Shown: piece after piece, positions 18,035 through 28,092 of the stretch
Position numbering within the stretch: the stretch's first letter is position 1
How the letters are laid out: the number at the start of each line of letters is the position of its first letter
Assembly (NCBI GenBank): GCA_001458075.1
Contig: LN899469.1
Span: forward strand, 620,001 to 684,000
Source: Idiomarinaceae bacterium HL-53
GTDB lineage: Bacteria > Pseudomonadota > Gammaproteobacteria > Enterobacterales > Alteromonadaceae
DNA length: 64,000 bases
Direction: 5' to 3'
Program-made: the position numbers and the translations under genes
Notes under the pieces: generated by a model
The model's input: the letters and a program-made list of their open reading frames with translations, nothing else
Told to the model about the DNA's origin: nothing
Database searches by the model: none

Positions 18035-18472
18035 TTAGATACCTTCAATCATGTATTCGATTGCAGCTTGTATTTCCTCGTCTGAACAATTCGTACACGT
18101 ACCGCGAGGTGGCATTGCGTTAAAGCCGTCTATTGAGTGCTCAAGTAACACATCCATGCCCTGTGCAATGCGCTCTTCCCAATCACCTGCGTCGCCTTTC
18201 TTTGGTGCATCAAGTACGCCGCTTGCGTGACAAGCCGCACATGCTTGGTTATATACTTGCTCGCCTGAACGCGCACCTTGTGATTCGCCAGAACTTTCAT
18301 TAGACGCTTGGGCTTCGTCACCTGCTAATCGAACCTTTGCCACCGGCTTGATGCGCTCGATAATGGCCTCACGGCTCATATCTTCACCCGCAGCCCAAAC
18401 ACTCCCTGCAACCGCAACACCTGCGATTACTGCTAAAATATGTTTCCACTTCATTTGCGCTAATACTTTCAC
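18035..18472 (-). CDS. Cytochrome c5-type monohaem protein
   Basis: A 145-residue exported cytochrome. Signal or anchor helix about residues 9-28 (WKHILAVIAGVAVAGSVWA), a linker rich in Ser/Glu, then a class I haem c domain with CAACH (about 77-81), a downstream Met ligand in MPPRG and the extra pair CTNC that is characteristic of cytochrome c5. It would shuttle electrons in the periplasm to a terminal oxidase. GTG start with AGGAG six bases upstream. Stands alone between its terminator and the divergent dinB gene. Confidence 0.88.
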   Translation of the reverse strand: MKVLAQMKWKHILAVIAGVAVAGSVWAAGEDMSREAIIERIKPVAKVRLAGDEAQASNESSGESQGARSGEQVYNQACAACHASGVLDAPKKGDAGDWEERIAQGMDVLLEHSIDGFNAMPPRGTCTNCSDEEIQAAIEYMIEGI

Positions 18473-18675
18473 ATCTCGCTCCTAGGGACTCGTACTACTC
18501 AATTCCGAATACGTTCTCTTTGCTTCTACTGCCGATTATATGACTTTCGTCGTCGAAGGTAAATGCACTGGCGAAAATGTATCCGAACTCACCTTACGTA
18601 CACCTTTTTATACTCGTTTTTCGGCGAAACGATCAATACACTGCGTAAGAACAATGTAAACATGAGCAACGCATA

Positions 18676-19761
18676 TTGAGTGAATCTGACGAAAGCACCG
18701 CCATAAGAAAAATTGCATTACTCGATCTAGATGCATTTTTCGCAGCGGTAGAAGTGACTAAAAATCCCGCGCTAAAAAGCATTCCTTTTGCTGTGGGTGG
18801 CGGTGGTGAACGTGGCGTAGTGGCTACCTGCAACTACGAAGCTCGCAAATTTGGTGTACGAAGCGCCATGTCAGGATTCAAAGCTCGCCAACTCTGTCCA
18901 CATCTCACCTTTGTTAAGCCCGACATGGCAAGCTATAAAGCCATGTCAAAAAAAGTACTAGCATTGTTAACTGGCTATACCGACATTATCGAGCCTGCGT
19001 CCATAGACGAGTTTTATTTAGATTTAACGCATGTAACCACACATCGGGGTTCTGCAACCCTCATTATGGAAGAAATCAGAGCGGAACTTCGTAAACTAGG
19101 AATTACAGGCTCCGCAGGCATTTCGAATCAAAAAATGGTCGCTAAGATTGCCTCGGACGAGAACAAGCCCGATGGACAATTTGTGGTTCCCCCTGAGCAA
19201 GTGGTCGAATTCATTGCGCAACTCTCGCTGGCTCGCATACCTGGTGTTGGCCCCAAAAGCCAAGAGCGACTCGCAAATGCGGGGTTCCGCTACGGCCGAG
19301 ACGTTCAACAAGCCTCGATGGAAGCGATTCAGCAGCTACTTGGTGAACGTAGCGGATTTATTTTGCATCAACGTTGCCTTGGCCATGATCCGCGCGCAGT
19401 CGCCGTCACACGCACGCGTAAACAAATCAGTGTTGAAGACACGCTCGTAAAAGACTTCACACAACTCAAACAGGCGGAGCAGTTTCTTGAGCGACATTTG
19501 CTCGCGTCGTTACGCAAGCGACTTCCGAACGGACCGTGGCAAGCCACTCGAATTCGCAACCAAACAGTAAAGCTGAAATTTCACGACTTCCAACAAACAA
19601 CCGTTTCACGAAGTGCAAATAAGGTGTCGCCTTCTCTTTTCTACCAACTGTTGAAAGAGGCATGGACAAGAGCAAACCATCGACGGGTTCGACTCATTGG
19701 TATCGGGGTGACACTGCCCGATCCCGATGAAGACCGGCAAATGGAACTCGATCTTGAATAA
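18676..19761 (+). CDS. dinB: DNA polymerase IV (Y-family)
   Basis: A 361-residue translesion polymerase (E. coli DinB 351). The palm has the metal ligands in LLDLDAFFAAVE near residue 16 and in ASIDEFYLDLT near 112; the steric and finger motifs (CNYEARKFGVRSAM), the thumb helix-hairpin-helix (RIPGVGPKSQERL) and the C-terminal little finger are all there. The end QMELDLE resembles a beta-clamp-binding motif (QLxLxL-like). The only possible start in frame is TTG at 18676; the nearby ATG at 18662 hits a stop after five codons. No LexA-type operator was found in the 200-base upstream gap. Confidence 0.92.
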   Translation: MSESDESTAIRKIALLDLDAFFAAVEVTKNPALKSIPFAVGGGGERGVVATCNYEARKFGVRSAMSGFKARQLCPHLTFVKPDMASYKAMSKKVLALLTGYTDIIEPASIDEFYLDLTHVTTHRGSATLIMEEIRAELRKLGITGSAGISNQKMVAKIASDENKPDGQFVVPPEQVVEFIAQLSLARIPGVGPKSQERLANAGFRYGRDVQQASMEAIQQLLGERSGFILHQRCLGHDPRAVAVTRTRKQISVEDTLVKDFTQLKQAEQFLERHLLASLRKRLPNGPWQATRIRNQTVKLKFHDFQQTTVSRSANKVSPSLFYQLLKEAWTRANHRRVRLIGIGVTLPDPDEDRQMELDLE

Positions 19762-19768
19762 CAGCGCG

Positions 19769-21976
19769 TTATTGCATTTCCTCGACCTGATAGAGGTTCA
19801 ACGCAGTTAAACGACATGAGGGCCGCGCGGCATTACCTCGATGACTAAATCCGAGTTCAGCCAATAACTCATCGGCATCTTCATAGTAGCCAAGAATCCA
19901 AAGTACATAGCGTATATCGAGGTGAATTGTCCGGTGATGTGCACGGTCATAAAGCCAATCACTCATGGTTGACTCTTCCATAAGATCAAACACCAACCCG
20001 ATTAAACGACCGTCTTTATCGAAGGTAGGCGAGCCAGAACTTCCCGGCGTACTGTCTGCCGTACTGATAAAGTTAACCGGTACCGACTCACGTTCCTGAT
20101 TTATAAAACATTGACGATTATGGCGCGTCAGCATACCTCTAAAACGGTCAGGTACACTTTGATCATTGACCTCGCGAAGATGGTCTCGAAATACATCAAG
20201 ATAAGTTAACGCGAGCTTATATTGATTAGGGTCTTTGTCTGCACTTGGATTGTAACCTAAAACAATTCCTTCACTAATGCGTAAAGTTCGGTTTGCGTTC
20301 GCGGCTAACCGACGACCATTTTCTAAGTCGAGTTGCTGCTGCGCAGAGAGAAGCTTCGGCCTCGCAAATGCGAGCCTTCCGCGACTAGCTATTTCTCTTT
20401 GATCAATTTCTAGTCTCGCGTTGGCTGTCTCGGTCGCAAACTGTAGCCATGGATCATTCGATGCTTCTACTTCAACTAGAGATTTAGAAAACCAACCTGC
20501 ACGTACTTCATCATTCAATAACCCGGGTGCCTCATAAAGCGCCGCAATTCTCGTTTTGAGTTGCTCATCGGTAGTACTCTCAGATAACTCAAAGAATTGA
20601 TCTATTGCAGGAATGCGCTGAGTTTCTGGAAGCCGCCGATACCGCTGCATTAGGTAAAACATAACTTCCTGTTCAAACTCAGGCCACAAGCGGTGCGCAT
20701 AGGTTTCGAGCTGCGCTTCAAGTGCGGGTAAATCTCGCTCCTGAAAACCGCGACTCCGAATGTCTGCCGGTAACGTTTGTTCATAAGCATAACGGTGCAC
20801 GATTAATGCGGCACCTGGTAAGCTTAGTCGACGCAAAAATTGCCACCACAAGGCTTGCGAGCTCCACGCGCGATCTGCCTCTATTTGTTCTTGTAACATC
20901 CACCATGCATTGCGATATTCAGGTTCTCGCTCAGAGCTAGATATCCAATTCAGCAATCGCTGTTGACGGCTTTCGCTGTGCAACTGCACACCAAACTCTT
21001 GATAGTGTTCAAGTTGTGCTTCAAGAAAAGTAATTTGGTTTTTCAAAGTAAACAGTGAAGGTTGAAACCTAAGTTTCGCGCGTTCACTCTGCTCAACTTG
21101 CGCTTCTACGCGTGCCTTGAAGTCGTGCAAATAGGTCAATAATTCAGGATATTGCTCAGTAAATACCCATTGCATTTCTGCTGCCAACCGGAACCGCTGT
21201 GTTTGGCCGGGAAACCCAGCAACGCGAAGTGAGTCAAAGAAGGTAAGGTGCGAGTCGCCAACCTGAGCATACTGAGGTGGTGAGAAAGGAATGTTCTCAT
21301 CTGCATAATCGGCGGCCGCCCCGTTCGGCGCGCTGTAAACCCTAAGAATTGCCACGTCGGCTGCGTAGCGAGGCCACTGCCAATTCGCAGTATCCCCCCC
21401 ATATAAAGCGAGCGATGTAGGAGGCACATAGACTAGGCGTACGTCGCGGAACTCTCGTTCTTTTACGAGTAAATAGTGCAAACCATCTTGATGCGTTTGC
21501 ACATTACAGCGCAGTGTTTCTTCACTTTCACAAGCGCTAATTAAGCTATTCCGATTTCGAGTGAGACTTAAATGTCTTTGAGTGGGGGACATTTGTTCAG
21601 TCACACCTGCGAGCATCTGCTCAGTTACATCGGTTTGAGCAAGCGTAATCGACGCAAACAAACCAGGTGCCGAGGGCAATTCTGCTGAACGCTCTCGCGC
21701 TAAGAATCCTTGGTTGCGAATCACATTTTCTTCTGTACTACTCGTTTCTAGGGTGTCTTCGATACAATGAGCATTGGTCATCAGTAACCCTTCCGCAGAG
21801 ACCAATACACCGCTACACCCACCAATTCTGACCACCGCTTGCAGTGGAATATTCTCGGCTAATTCGGGCTGTTCAGTCGGTAACCATAGCCCTTCTGAGG
21901 CGTTAACAGACTTCCCGGAAATCGTAAACAAGAAAGATAGACACCCAGTGAAAAACCAAATCACGACTCGAGTCAT
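19769..21976 (-). CDS. S46-family dipeptidyl-peptidase (DPP7/DPP11-like)
   Basis: A 735-residue exported serine exopeptidase, a normal length for the family. Signal peptide about 1-26. The chymotrypsin-like triad is complete: His in TNAHCIED, Asp in NWQWPRYAADVAIL and Ser in GSSGSPTFDKDG. These enzymes cut dipeptides from the N-termini of peptides in the periplasm. Downstream of the Ser, the residue that in known enzymes is Gly (DPP7) or Arg (DPP11) falls in GLVFDLMEES, where it looks like Leu, so substrate preference cannot be assigned. The gene ends seven bases from the convergent dinB gene. Confidence 0.85.
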   Translation of the reverse strand: MTRVVIWFFTGCLSFLFTISGKSVNASEGLWLPTEQPELAENIPLQAVVRIGGCSGVLVSAEGLLMTNAHCIEDTLETSSTEENVIRNQGFLARERSAELPSAPGLFASITLAQTDVTEQMLAGVTEQMSPTQRHLSLTRNRNSLISACESEETLRCNVQTHQDGLHYLLVKEREFRDVRLVYVPPTSLALYGGDTANWQWPRYAADVAILRVYSAPNGAAADYADENIPFSPPQYAQVGDSHLTFFDSLRVAGFPGQTQRFRLAAEMQWVFTEQYPELLTYLHDFKARVEAQVEQSERAKLRFQPSLFTLKNQITFLEAQLEHYQEFGVQLHSESRQQRLLNWISSSEREPEYRNAWWMLQEQIEADRAWSSQALWWQFLRRLSLPGAALIVHRYAYEQTLPADIRSRGFQERDLPALEAQLETYAHRLWPEFEQEVMFYLMQRYRRLPETQRIPAIDQFFELSESTTDEQLKTRIAALYEAPGLLNDEVRAGWFSKSLVEVEASNDPWLQFATETANARLEIDQREIASRGRLAFARPKLLSAQQQLDLENGRRLAANANRTLRISEGIVLGYNPSADKDPNQYKLALTYLDVFRDHLREVNDQSVPDRFRGMLTRHNRQCFINQERESVPVNFISTADSTPGSSGSPTFDKDGRLIGLVFDLMEESTMSDWLYDRAHHRTIHLDIRYVLWILGYYEDADELLAELGFSHRGNAARPSCRLTALNLYQVEEMQ

Positions 21977-22105
21977 GGCAACGCCCTTTTACTCATGCTT
22001 AAAAATATTTCGGTTACTATGAATAACATCTTAGGGTTAAAACAGCCGATTTACATCCAATTTACGAATCATACCTGAACCTTTCCCAGAAGGGCTGAAA
22101 CGTGC

Positions 22106-22134
22106 CTGCCAACGATTAATTTTTCTGCTATAAT
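22106..22134 (+). promoter_or_regulatory. Predicted sigma-70 promoter of purEK
   Basis: A perfect -10 TATAAT (22129-22134) with an extended TGC just before it, and a weak -35 CTGCCA (22106-22111) at 17-base spacing. The start would be near 22141, giving a leader of about 90 bases. The leader begins with a hairpin whose arms are CCTCAA (22149-22154) and TTGAGG (22166-22171). No clear PurR box was seen. Confidence 0.6.
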
Positions 22135-22229
22135 CCGCGCCTTTCTGACCTCAATACTACGTGTGTTGAGGATCAGTTGCGAGCATTTCAAACGAATTAA
22201 CAATTATTGCAAACACAAGGGAGCTTTAC

Positions 22230-22721
22230 ATGGCATCCGTACTTATTTTAATGGGTTCTCAATCTGATTGGCCAGTCATGCAGCACACCGCCATGATGCT
22301 GCGCGATTTAGGTGTCGACTGGGAAGCTCGCGTTGTGTCTGCGCATAGAACCCCCGATTTATTGCAAACGACCATGGCAGAAGCTGAACAAAATGGCGTG
22401 AAAGTTATTATTGCAGGCGCGGGAGGTGCCGCTCACTTACCCGGTATGCTTGCTGCATTTACTTGTTTACCCGTTTTCGGTGTGCCCGTTCCTTCGAAGC
22501 AATTGAAAGGGTTAGACAGTCTGTTGTCTATTGTGCAAATGCCTAAAGGCGTTGCCGTCGGTACCCTCGCAGTAGGTCAAGCGGGCGCCGCAAATGCAGG
22601 ACTGTTAGCAGCACAAGTATTAGGTCTCGAGAATGCAAAAATACAAGCTGCTGTAAAAGAATTTCGTCAGCAGCAACGTGAAAAGGTAATTCATAATAGT
22701 CGCTTGGAGCTTGATTCATGA
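22230..22721 (+). CDS. purE: PurE, N5-carboxyaminoimidazole ribonucleotide mutase
   Basis: A 163-residue class I PurE (E. coli 169). It converts N5-CAIR to CAIR in purine synthesis. Conserved motifs: [10 protein letters not shown] near the start, VVSAHRTPD with the catalytic His, [11 protein letters not shown] and [28 protein letters not shown] lies upstream of the ATG. It overlaps purK by four bases (ATGA), so both enzymes of the two-step route are made together. Confidence 0.96.
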   Translation: MASVLILMGSQSDWPVMQHTAMMLRDLGVDWEARVVSAHRTPDLLQTTMAEAEQNGVKVIIAGAGGAAHLPGMLAAFTCLPVFGVPVPSKQLKGLDSLLSIVQMPKGVAVGTLAVGQAGAANAGLLAAQVLGLENAKIQAAVKEFRQQQREKVIHNSRLELDS

Positions 22722-23806
22722 AAGTTCTGATCCTTGGGAATGGTCAACTTGGGCAAATGCTTGGGCAAGCGGCGATTCAGTTGGGCGACGAAGTTTTATT
22801 AGTCAACACTCGCAGCGAGCAAGTGATGCCGGTTGGCGCGCACTTATCACTGGGCCTCTCCGTTGAAGACGCGGTTGCATGGGCCGATGTGGTCACTTGG
22901 GAGCATGAACAAATTTCTGCGGCGCATATCAAATTCGCGCAGCATAAATTTCTAACCGACCCAAATGCAATTCAACCCCTGACCCATCGCATGCATGAAA
23001 AGCAAATGTGCGACTCACTTGCGCTTGCAACTTCGCCTTGGCGTTCCTTCCAAACTGCAAATGAGTTAGAAGAGATTCTCAACTCTTGGCAAGAGGGTGC
23101 GGTGATTAAAGCCTCCGAAGGTGGCTATGACGGGAAGGGGCAATGGCGCTGGCAGCCAGGGCAACCGATCGCGCCGCTCTTGCAAACCGCTGGCCAGCAA
23201 CCGGGTATTGTTGAAGCACTGATACCTTTTAGTTGTGAAGTGTCTATTGTTGGCGCGCGCACTCAAACCGGCGAAACATATTGTTATCCATTGGTCGAAA
23301 ATGTGCATCGGAAAGGCATTCTTAGCTATACATTCGCGGGTATCACGCACATTCCTACCCATCTACAAACTGTTGCTGAAAATTGGTTTCGAACACTAAC
23401 CGAACACTTGAGTTACGTGGGTACACTTGCCATCGAGTTTTTTGTTGTGGGCGAGGGGAACGAAGCACAGTTGTTGATCAATGAGATCGCACCACGTGTT
23501 CATAATTCAGGGCACTGGTCATTAACTGGAAGCAATTGCAGCCAATTCAGTTTACATATGCGCAGCATGAGCCAGCACCCGATTCCTAAGCTCACTTGCC
23601 AACCCACGCTCATGCTAAATGTGATTGGCGTTGAGCAAATCCCCCATGAATTGTGGGGTCAGTTTCAAGTACAGCCCTTTTGGTACGGAAAAGATGCGAA
23701 ACCTGGCAGAAAAGTAGGTCATATCAATTTTGAGATAGGCTCAATCGATGAAGCAAATGAGTGGATTGAGCAGTATAGGGAAAAGATTCAAACACTTGAT
23801 ATATAG
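22718..23806 (+). CDS. purK: PurK, N5-carboxyaminoimidazole ribonucleotide synthase
   Basis: A 362-residue ATP-grasp enzyme (E. coli 355) that carboxylates AIR with bicarbonate and ATP. The N-terminal Rossmann-like part ([16 protein letters not shown]), the ATP-grasp loop [13 protein letters not shown] and the metal/nucleotide region [16 protein letters not shown] are all present. Translationally coupled to purE. The 121-base gap after it carries no obvious terminator. Confidence 0.95.
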   Translation: MKVLILGNGQLGQMLGQAAIQLGDEVLLVNTRSEQVMPVGAHLSLGLSVEDAVAWADVVTWEHEQISAAHIKFAQHKFLTDPNAIQPLTHRMHEKQMCDSLALATSPWRSFQTANELEEILNSWQEGAVIKASEGGYDGKGQWRWQPGQPIAPLLQTAGQQPGIVEALIPFSCEVSIVGARTQTGETYCYPLVENVHRKGILSYTFAGITHIPTHLQTVAENWFRTLTEHLSYVGTLAIEFFVVGEGNEAQLLINEIAPRVHNSGHWSLTGSNCSQFSLHMRSMSQHPIPKLTCQPTLMLNVIGVEQIPHELWGQFQVQPFWYGKDAKPGRKVGHINFEIGSIDEANEWIEQYREKIQTLDI

Positions 23807-23927
23807 ATAGATTTAAAGCTTTCGTAACAATCGTTGCATGATAAGTATTTCTATCTTCATAAACTGTGTTGAACCAAAACCCTAAGGTATCCGTTTTTAA
23901 GAAGCACTTTTCACAAAACGGAATCAC

Positions 23928-26222
23928 ATGCAGCTTCACACTTCACCCTACAAGAGCCAGCCGTCGCTGGCGCGTAACCAGCTCGCCAAATATGTGGTTC
24001 TCGGCGTTCTTCTAATCGTTTTAGCGCAAGCATCGCGCTGGTTTACCATTAATGGTAATGAGCTGTCTGCAATTTGGCCTCCTGCAGGCATTTTCCTCGG
24101 CGCTGTGCTCGCACTTGGATATCGTGCGCTCTGGGTGCTGGTTCCTTCTATGCTGGTTTGGTCTTTATGGGCACAAGACTTGCCATGGTTTATGTCGGTA
24201 ACAGGAACGCTCGGCCTTGCGTTGGGAAGTTCGCTCGCATCGTTTCTCATTCAAAGAACCAAGAAAACAACGGACCCACTACAACGCTTGAATTACCTGC
24301 CGAATTTATACTTAAAAGGTGCGGTGATTGGTGCTGGGGTTTCGTCTTTCATCGGTGCCATTGGATATGGTATTAGTATGCCCGACTCTGCGGCGTTTCG
24401 AGTTCAAGACATTTGGTTGGTATATTGGCTATTTGAAGCTTTAGGTGTGATTTTATTTGCACCTATTTATTCGATGCTGTTTCGAGAGCCTCGCTGGTAT
24501 GTGAGCGAATTTTTTGCCGATTTGAAAAGTAAGCCCGTAGCCATTTGGTTAGTGCTTACGGCGTCGGCAATTTATGCCTCTATTCACTTCGGTTCAATCG
24601 GTGACGCACGTTATGCACCTGTCTTTGCCTTTGCTCTATTCCCCCTTATCTGTTGGTACGCAGTAGAAGGGCGCGCAAGCAACTTACACTTTTGGATCCC
24701 TTTATTCGCAGCCATTTTCGTTTACTTCTCAATATACAATATCGGGGGCCTGCCACCCGTTAATGACTTCACAGATTTACTCAGGGTACTCTTGCAGGTA
24801 GGAATACTCTCAGTAATGGCACAACTGGTAGGCTCAATCAATCGCCAACGAAATAAGCTGCTGCAACGCTTCCAAGATCAAGCACAGCAAGATTTTCTCA
24901 CCGGCTTAGCAAACGACCGCGGCCTTCATCATGGGCTTACCAGCGTGTTGCAAAAACCTCCCTCTGCTGCAACACCTTGGCTCATGTTTATTCAAGTACC
25001 CGATATTCAAGTAATCAAGGAACTGCTAGGTTTAGATGGCGCGTCTCGCGTTGAGTTAACCTTGAGTGCACAATTACAAAATGCATGCCCGCATGCCATT
25101 GTTGCTCGTATCAATGAAGGAAAGTATGCAGTGCTACACTTGGCAGATGCTCCGGAATCTATTGAAATGTTAGCTGCAGATATCTACGAACGCCTGACGG
25201 ATCCTACTGACAAGATAGACCTCTCAGATAGGCTCCGTGTCGCGATGGGTGTAGTTCCGATTGATGGCAAATTGTCGACAGCTGAACAGTATTTAAGTGC
25301 AGCAATCCAAGCAGCAACTACAGCTCAAAGAAAGGCCTACAGCCTACATTGGCTCGCTGATCCGAGTGACGTTGCGACGACCCAGCGTAAACTCGCTCAA
25401 CGATTCGAAGGTCTTAAAGGTGCGATTGAGCGCGATGAGTTAGTTCTTTTCGCACAAGAAATTCGAGCATTGAAACCGACCGATGGCGGACAATCATTCG
25501 AAATACTGGTGCGCATGAGAGATAATGACGGCAGTGTTCTATCGCCTGCAGAATTCCTTCCTGCTGCAGAAGCATTTGGACTCATGCCCGTTCTTGACCG
25601 CTGGGTGATTCTGAATACCATGAAATACTTGGCGACCCACACAAAATGCATTCACGAAGTAAGTAAATGTGCCATTAACCTAAGTGGTGCTTCTCTCTCC
25701 GATCCAGAACTTGCCGATTTCATTGAGGATGGATTGGAAGAATATGGACTACCCGCAAGCATCTTCACGTTTGAAATTACCGAGACTGAGGCGATTCGAA
25801 GCCCCACCGAAGCACTTCAATTTATTCACGCGGTGCATCGTTTAGGTTGTCGCGTGGCACTCGACGACTTTGGTACTGGCCTTGCGTCATTTGATTACTT
25901 GCGCCAATACCCGTTCGACGAATTGAAGATAGATGGTGTCTTCATTCGCGAAATAACAAAAAACAAAGTGGATGAGAGTATTGTAAGTGCGATTTGCCAA
26001 GTCGCTGCCACCATGCAATTACAAACTGTAGCCGAGTTTGTGGAAGACGAGATTTATTCGAGCACACTAGCTGGGCTTGGCGTAGATTTCGCACAAGGGT
26101 ATGGTATTGGAAAGCCACAGCCATTGGAACAACTCATTCATGAATACCAACAAAGACAAACACCCATCTCTGATACTGGGGATCGACCAGGGCACAACTT
26201 CGAGCAGAGCACTCCTGTTTGA
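23928..26222 (+). CDS. MASE1-GGDEF(degenerate)-EAL phosphodiesterase
   Basis: A 764-residue protein with a MASE1 sensor of about eight TM helices (residues 20-310, including ELSAIWPPAGIFLGAVLALG, typical of MASE1). A GGDEF-like domain follows (about 325-470) whose active site reads RINEGKYAVL, so it cannot make c-di-GMP. The C-terminal EAL domain (about 485-745) keeps FEILVRM, NLSGASL, FEITETEAI, LDDFGTGLASF, ELKIDGVF and AEFVED; most catalytic positions are intact, so c-di-GMP hydrolysis is likely. The final AEFVED departs from the usual AEGVET. The last 83 bases overlap the start of glpK in another frame. Confidence 0.88.
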   Translation: MQLHTSPYKSQPSLARNQLAKYVVLGVLLIVLAQASRWFTINGNELSAIWPPAGIFLGAVLALGYRALWVLVPSMLVWSLWAQDLPWFMSVTGTLGLALGSSLASFLIQRTKKTTDPLQRLNYLPNLYLKGAVIGAGVSSFIGAIGYGISMPDSAAFRVQDIWLVYWLFEALGVILFAPIYSMLFREPRWYVSEFFADLKSKPVAIWLVLTASAIYASIHFGSIGDARYAPVFAFALFPLICWYAVEGRASNLHFWIPLFAAIFVYFSIYNIGGLPPVNDFTDLLRVLLQVGILSVMAQLVGSINRQRNKLLQRFQDQAQQDFLTGLANDRGLHHGLTSVLQKPPSAATPWLMFIQVPDIQVIKELLGLDGASRVELTLSAQLQNACPHAIVARINEGKYAVLHLADAPESIEMLAADIYERLTDPTDKIDLSDRLRVAMGVVPIDGKLSTAEQYLSAAIQAATTAQRKAYSLHWLADPSDVATTQRKLAQRFEGLKGAIERDELVLFAQEIRALKPTDGGQSFEILVRMRDNDGSVLSPAEFLPAAEAFGLMPVLDRWVILNTMKYLATHTKCIHEVSKCAINLSGASLSDPELADFIEDGLEEYGLPASIFTFEITETEAIRSPTEALQFIHAVHRLGCRVALDDFGTGLASFDYLRQYPFDELKIDGVFIREITKNKVDESIVSAICQVAATMQLQTVAEFVEDEIYSSTLAGLGVDFAQGYGIGKPQPLEQLIHEYQQRQTPISDTGDRPGHNFEQSTPV

Positions 26223-27636
26223 TTCTCAGTTAGAGATCGTTGGCAAAGGGCAGCACGAGTTCGCGCAACATTTTCCGCAAAGCGGCTGGGTTGAACACGA
26301 CCCAGAAGACATTTGGGAAACAACTCTAAATTCTTGCAGAAACGCCATTAACGACGCAGGTTGTAGAGCCGAAGATATTGCGAGCATCGGTATCACGAAT
26401 CAACGTGAAACCACCGTGGTTTGGGAGCGAGAAACAGGGAAACCTATTTATAATGCCATCGTTTGGCAAGACCGAAGAACGGCTGATCACTGCGCAGAAT
26501 TGAAGGCCTCTGGGCATGAGCCTCTCATTCAAGAAAAGACAGGGCTGTTACTTGACCCTTATTTCTCAGGCACCAAACTACAATGGATTCTAAACGAAGT
26601 ACCCGATGCTCGCGCGCGCGCCGAGCGCGGCGAGCTGTGCTTTGGCACGATCGATAGTTTCCTTCTGTGGCGCCTTACCCAAGGAAAGTCGCACGCAACC
26701 GACGCAACCAATGCTTCTCGCACGCTTCTCATGAATTTAAGAACAAGCAGCTGGGATCCTGAGTTACTGGCACTCTTTGAAGTTCCCGAGCAGGTGTTAC
26801 CGGAGATTAAGGACAATGCAGCAGAGTTTGGCATTGCTGATGCGCATTGGTTTGGTGCTCCCATTCCGATTCATGGCATGATTGGAGATCAACAAGGCGC
26901 CTTATTGGGGCAAGCTTGTATAGAAAAGGGGAACGCAAAGAGCACTTATGGTACCGGTTGCTTTGTGCTGCTGAATGCCGGCGAGGAGCCACTGCAATCA
27001 AAGAATAGATTGCTGTCGACTTTGGCATGGAGAATTGACGGCCAAGCAAGCTATGCGCTTGAAGGAAGTATTTTCATGGCAGGGGCCATTGTACAGTGGT
27101 TACGAGATAAACTGGGTATCATTAAAACCGCTTCAGAGTCGGAGTCTTTAGCTCAAAATGTGCCTTGGTCTCAAAGTGAAATACTCGTTCCAGCATTCAC
27201 TGGGTTGGGCGCTCCTTATTGGGACCCCCATGCCCGTGCCGCTATTCTTGGTATGACAAGAGATACGGGTAAGCCCCAGCTTGCCGCTGCCGCACTTCGC
27301 AGTGTGGCTTATCAAACTCAAGACTTACTCCTCGCCATGCGCGAAGATGGACAGCCCCTAGAAGGCTTAAATGTGGACGGCGGCATGACCGAGAATGCTT
27401 GGTTTCTGCAGGCACTCGCAGACATAACTGCAACACCAGTTCGCCGTGCCGTGAGTGCGGAAATTAGCATTCGTGGGGCTGTATTCTTGGCAGGTTTACA
27501 AGCGGGTATTTTTAGCGCATTTACAGACATTAAAACACTCGTGGCGCACGACAAATCCTTTTCTGGTGAGTTGTCTCAGGCAGACCGCGAGAGTTATTAC
27601 CAACGATGGTTGGAAGCGGTGGCAAAAGTTCGCTAG
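26140..27636 (+). CDS. glpK: Glycerol kinase
   Basis: A 498-residue FGGY-family kinase (E. coli 502) that makes glycerol 3-phosphate from glycerol and ATP. The start at 26140 gives MNTNKDKHPSLILGIDQGTT; the open frame upstream adds 13 codons without homology. Family features: phosphate-binding LGIDQGTTSSRALLFD, substrate residues in ITNQRETTVVW and GDQQGALLGQ, ATP-site KSTYGTGCF and GGMTENAWFLQ. No glpF or glpD is adjacent. The 5' end lies inside the preceding phosphodiesterase gene (83-base out-of-frame overlap), so its translation likely depends on reinitiation. Confidence 0.95.
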   Translation: MNTNKDKHPSLILGIDQGTTSSRALLFDSQLEIVGKGQHEFAQHFPQSGWVEHDPEDIWETTLNSCRNAINDAGCRAEDIASIGITNQRETTVVWERETGKPIYNAIVWQDRRTADHCAELKASGHEPLIQEKTGLLLDPYFSGTKLQWILNEVPDARARAERGELCFGTIDSFLLWRLTQGKSHATDATNASRTLLMNLRTSSWDPELLALFEVPEQVLPEIKDNAAEFGIADAHWFGAPIPIHGMIGDQQGALLGQACIEKGNAKSTYGTGCFVLLNAGEEPLQSKNRLLSTLAWRIDGQASYALEGSIFMAGAIVQWLRDKLGIIKTASESESLAQNVPWSQSEILVPAFTGLGAPYWDPHARAAILGMTRDTGKPQLAAAALRSVAYQTQDLLLAMREDGQPLEGLNVDGGMTENAWFLQALADITATPVRRAVSAEISIRGAVFLAGLQAGIFSAFTDIKTLVAHDKSFSGELSQADRESYYQRWLEAVAKVR

Positions 27637-27673
27637 AATATCTCCCCTTTTGCTGTTGGAAATTTGACTGTAT

Positions 27674-28081
27674 ATGAGTCAGCAACCGAACCAAGAAAAT
27701 ATGTTTCGTCTCGCACTTAGTGCGATGGAGAAGTCTTACTCGCCATACTCCAAGTTTCCGGTGGGTGCGGCCATTCTGACCGAGAATGGTCACACTTTCC
27801 TGGGATGTAATGTCGAGAATGCCTCGTATCCTGAGGGGACGTGTGCTGAGGCTGGTGCCATTTCTGCAATGATCATGGCGGGCGAGCATCAGATTAAAGA
27901 TATTTATGTTGTGGGGAATGGCGACGGTTTGGTGTCTCCATGTGGGGGCTGCCGGCAACGAATCCGTGAGTTTTCAAATCAGCACACGCAGGTGCATATT
28001 TGTGGCCCTGAAGGCATTCGCCAGAGCTTCTCTTTAAACGAACTTCTCCCTCACTCTTTTGGCCCCGAGCACTTCGAATAG
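27674..28081 (+). CDS. cdd: Cytidine deaminase (tetrameric type)
   Basis: A 135-residue zinc enzyme that deaminates cytidine and deoxycytidine to uridine forms. Zinc ligands and catalytic Glu: Cys and Glu in GTCAEAGAI, and the paired Cys in SPCGGCRQR. YSKFPVGAAI and GCNVENASYPEG form the substrate pocket. The length matches the short Bacillus-type homotetramer and not the 294-residue E. coli enzyme. First gene of a nucleoside-salvage run with deoC, 11 bases away. Confidence 0.93.
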   Translation: MSQQPNQENMFRLALSAMEKSYSPYSKFPVGAAILTENGHTFLGCNVENASYPEGTCAEAGAISAMIMAGEHQIKDIYVVGNGDGLVSPCGGCRQRIREFSNQHTQVHICGPEGIRQSFSLNELLPHSFGPEHFE

Positions 28082-28092
28082 GATTCTCTTTT

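Noticed and set aside
18473-18675. Search for a LexA box upstream of dinB
   Set aside because: No CTG-N10-CAG palindrome is present in the gap, so SOS control cannot be claimed.
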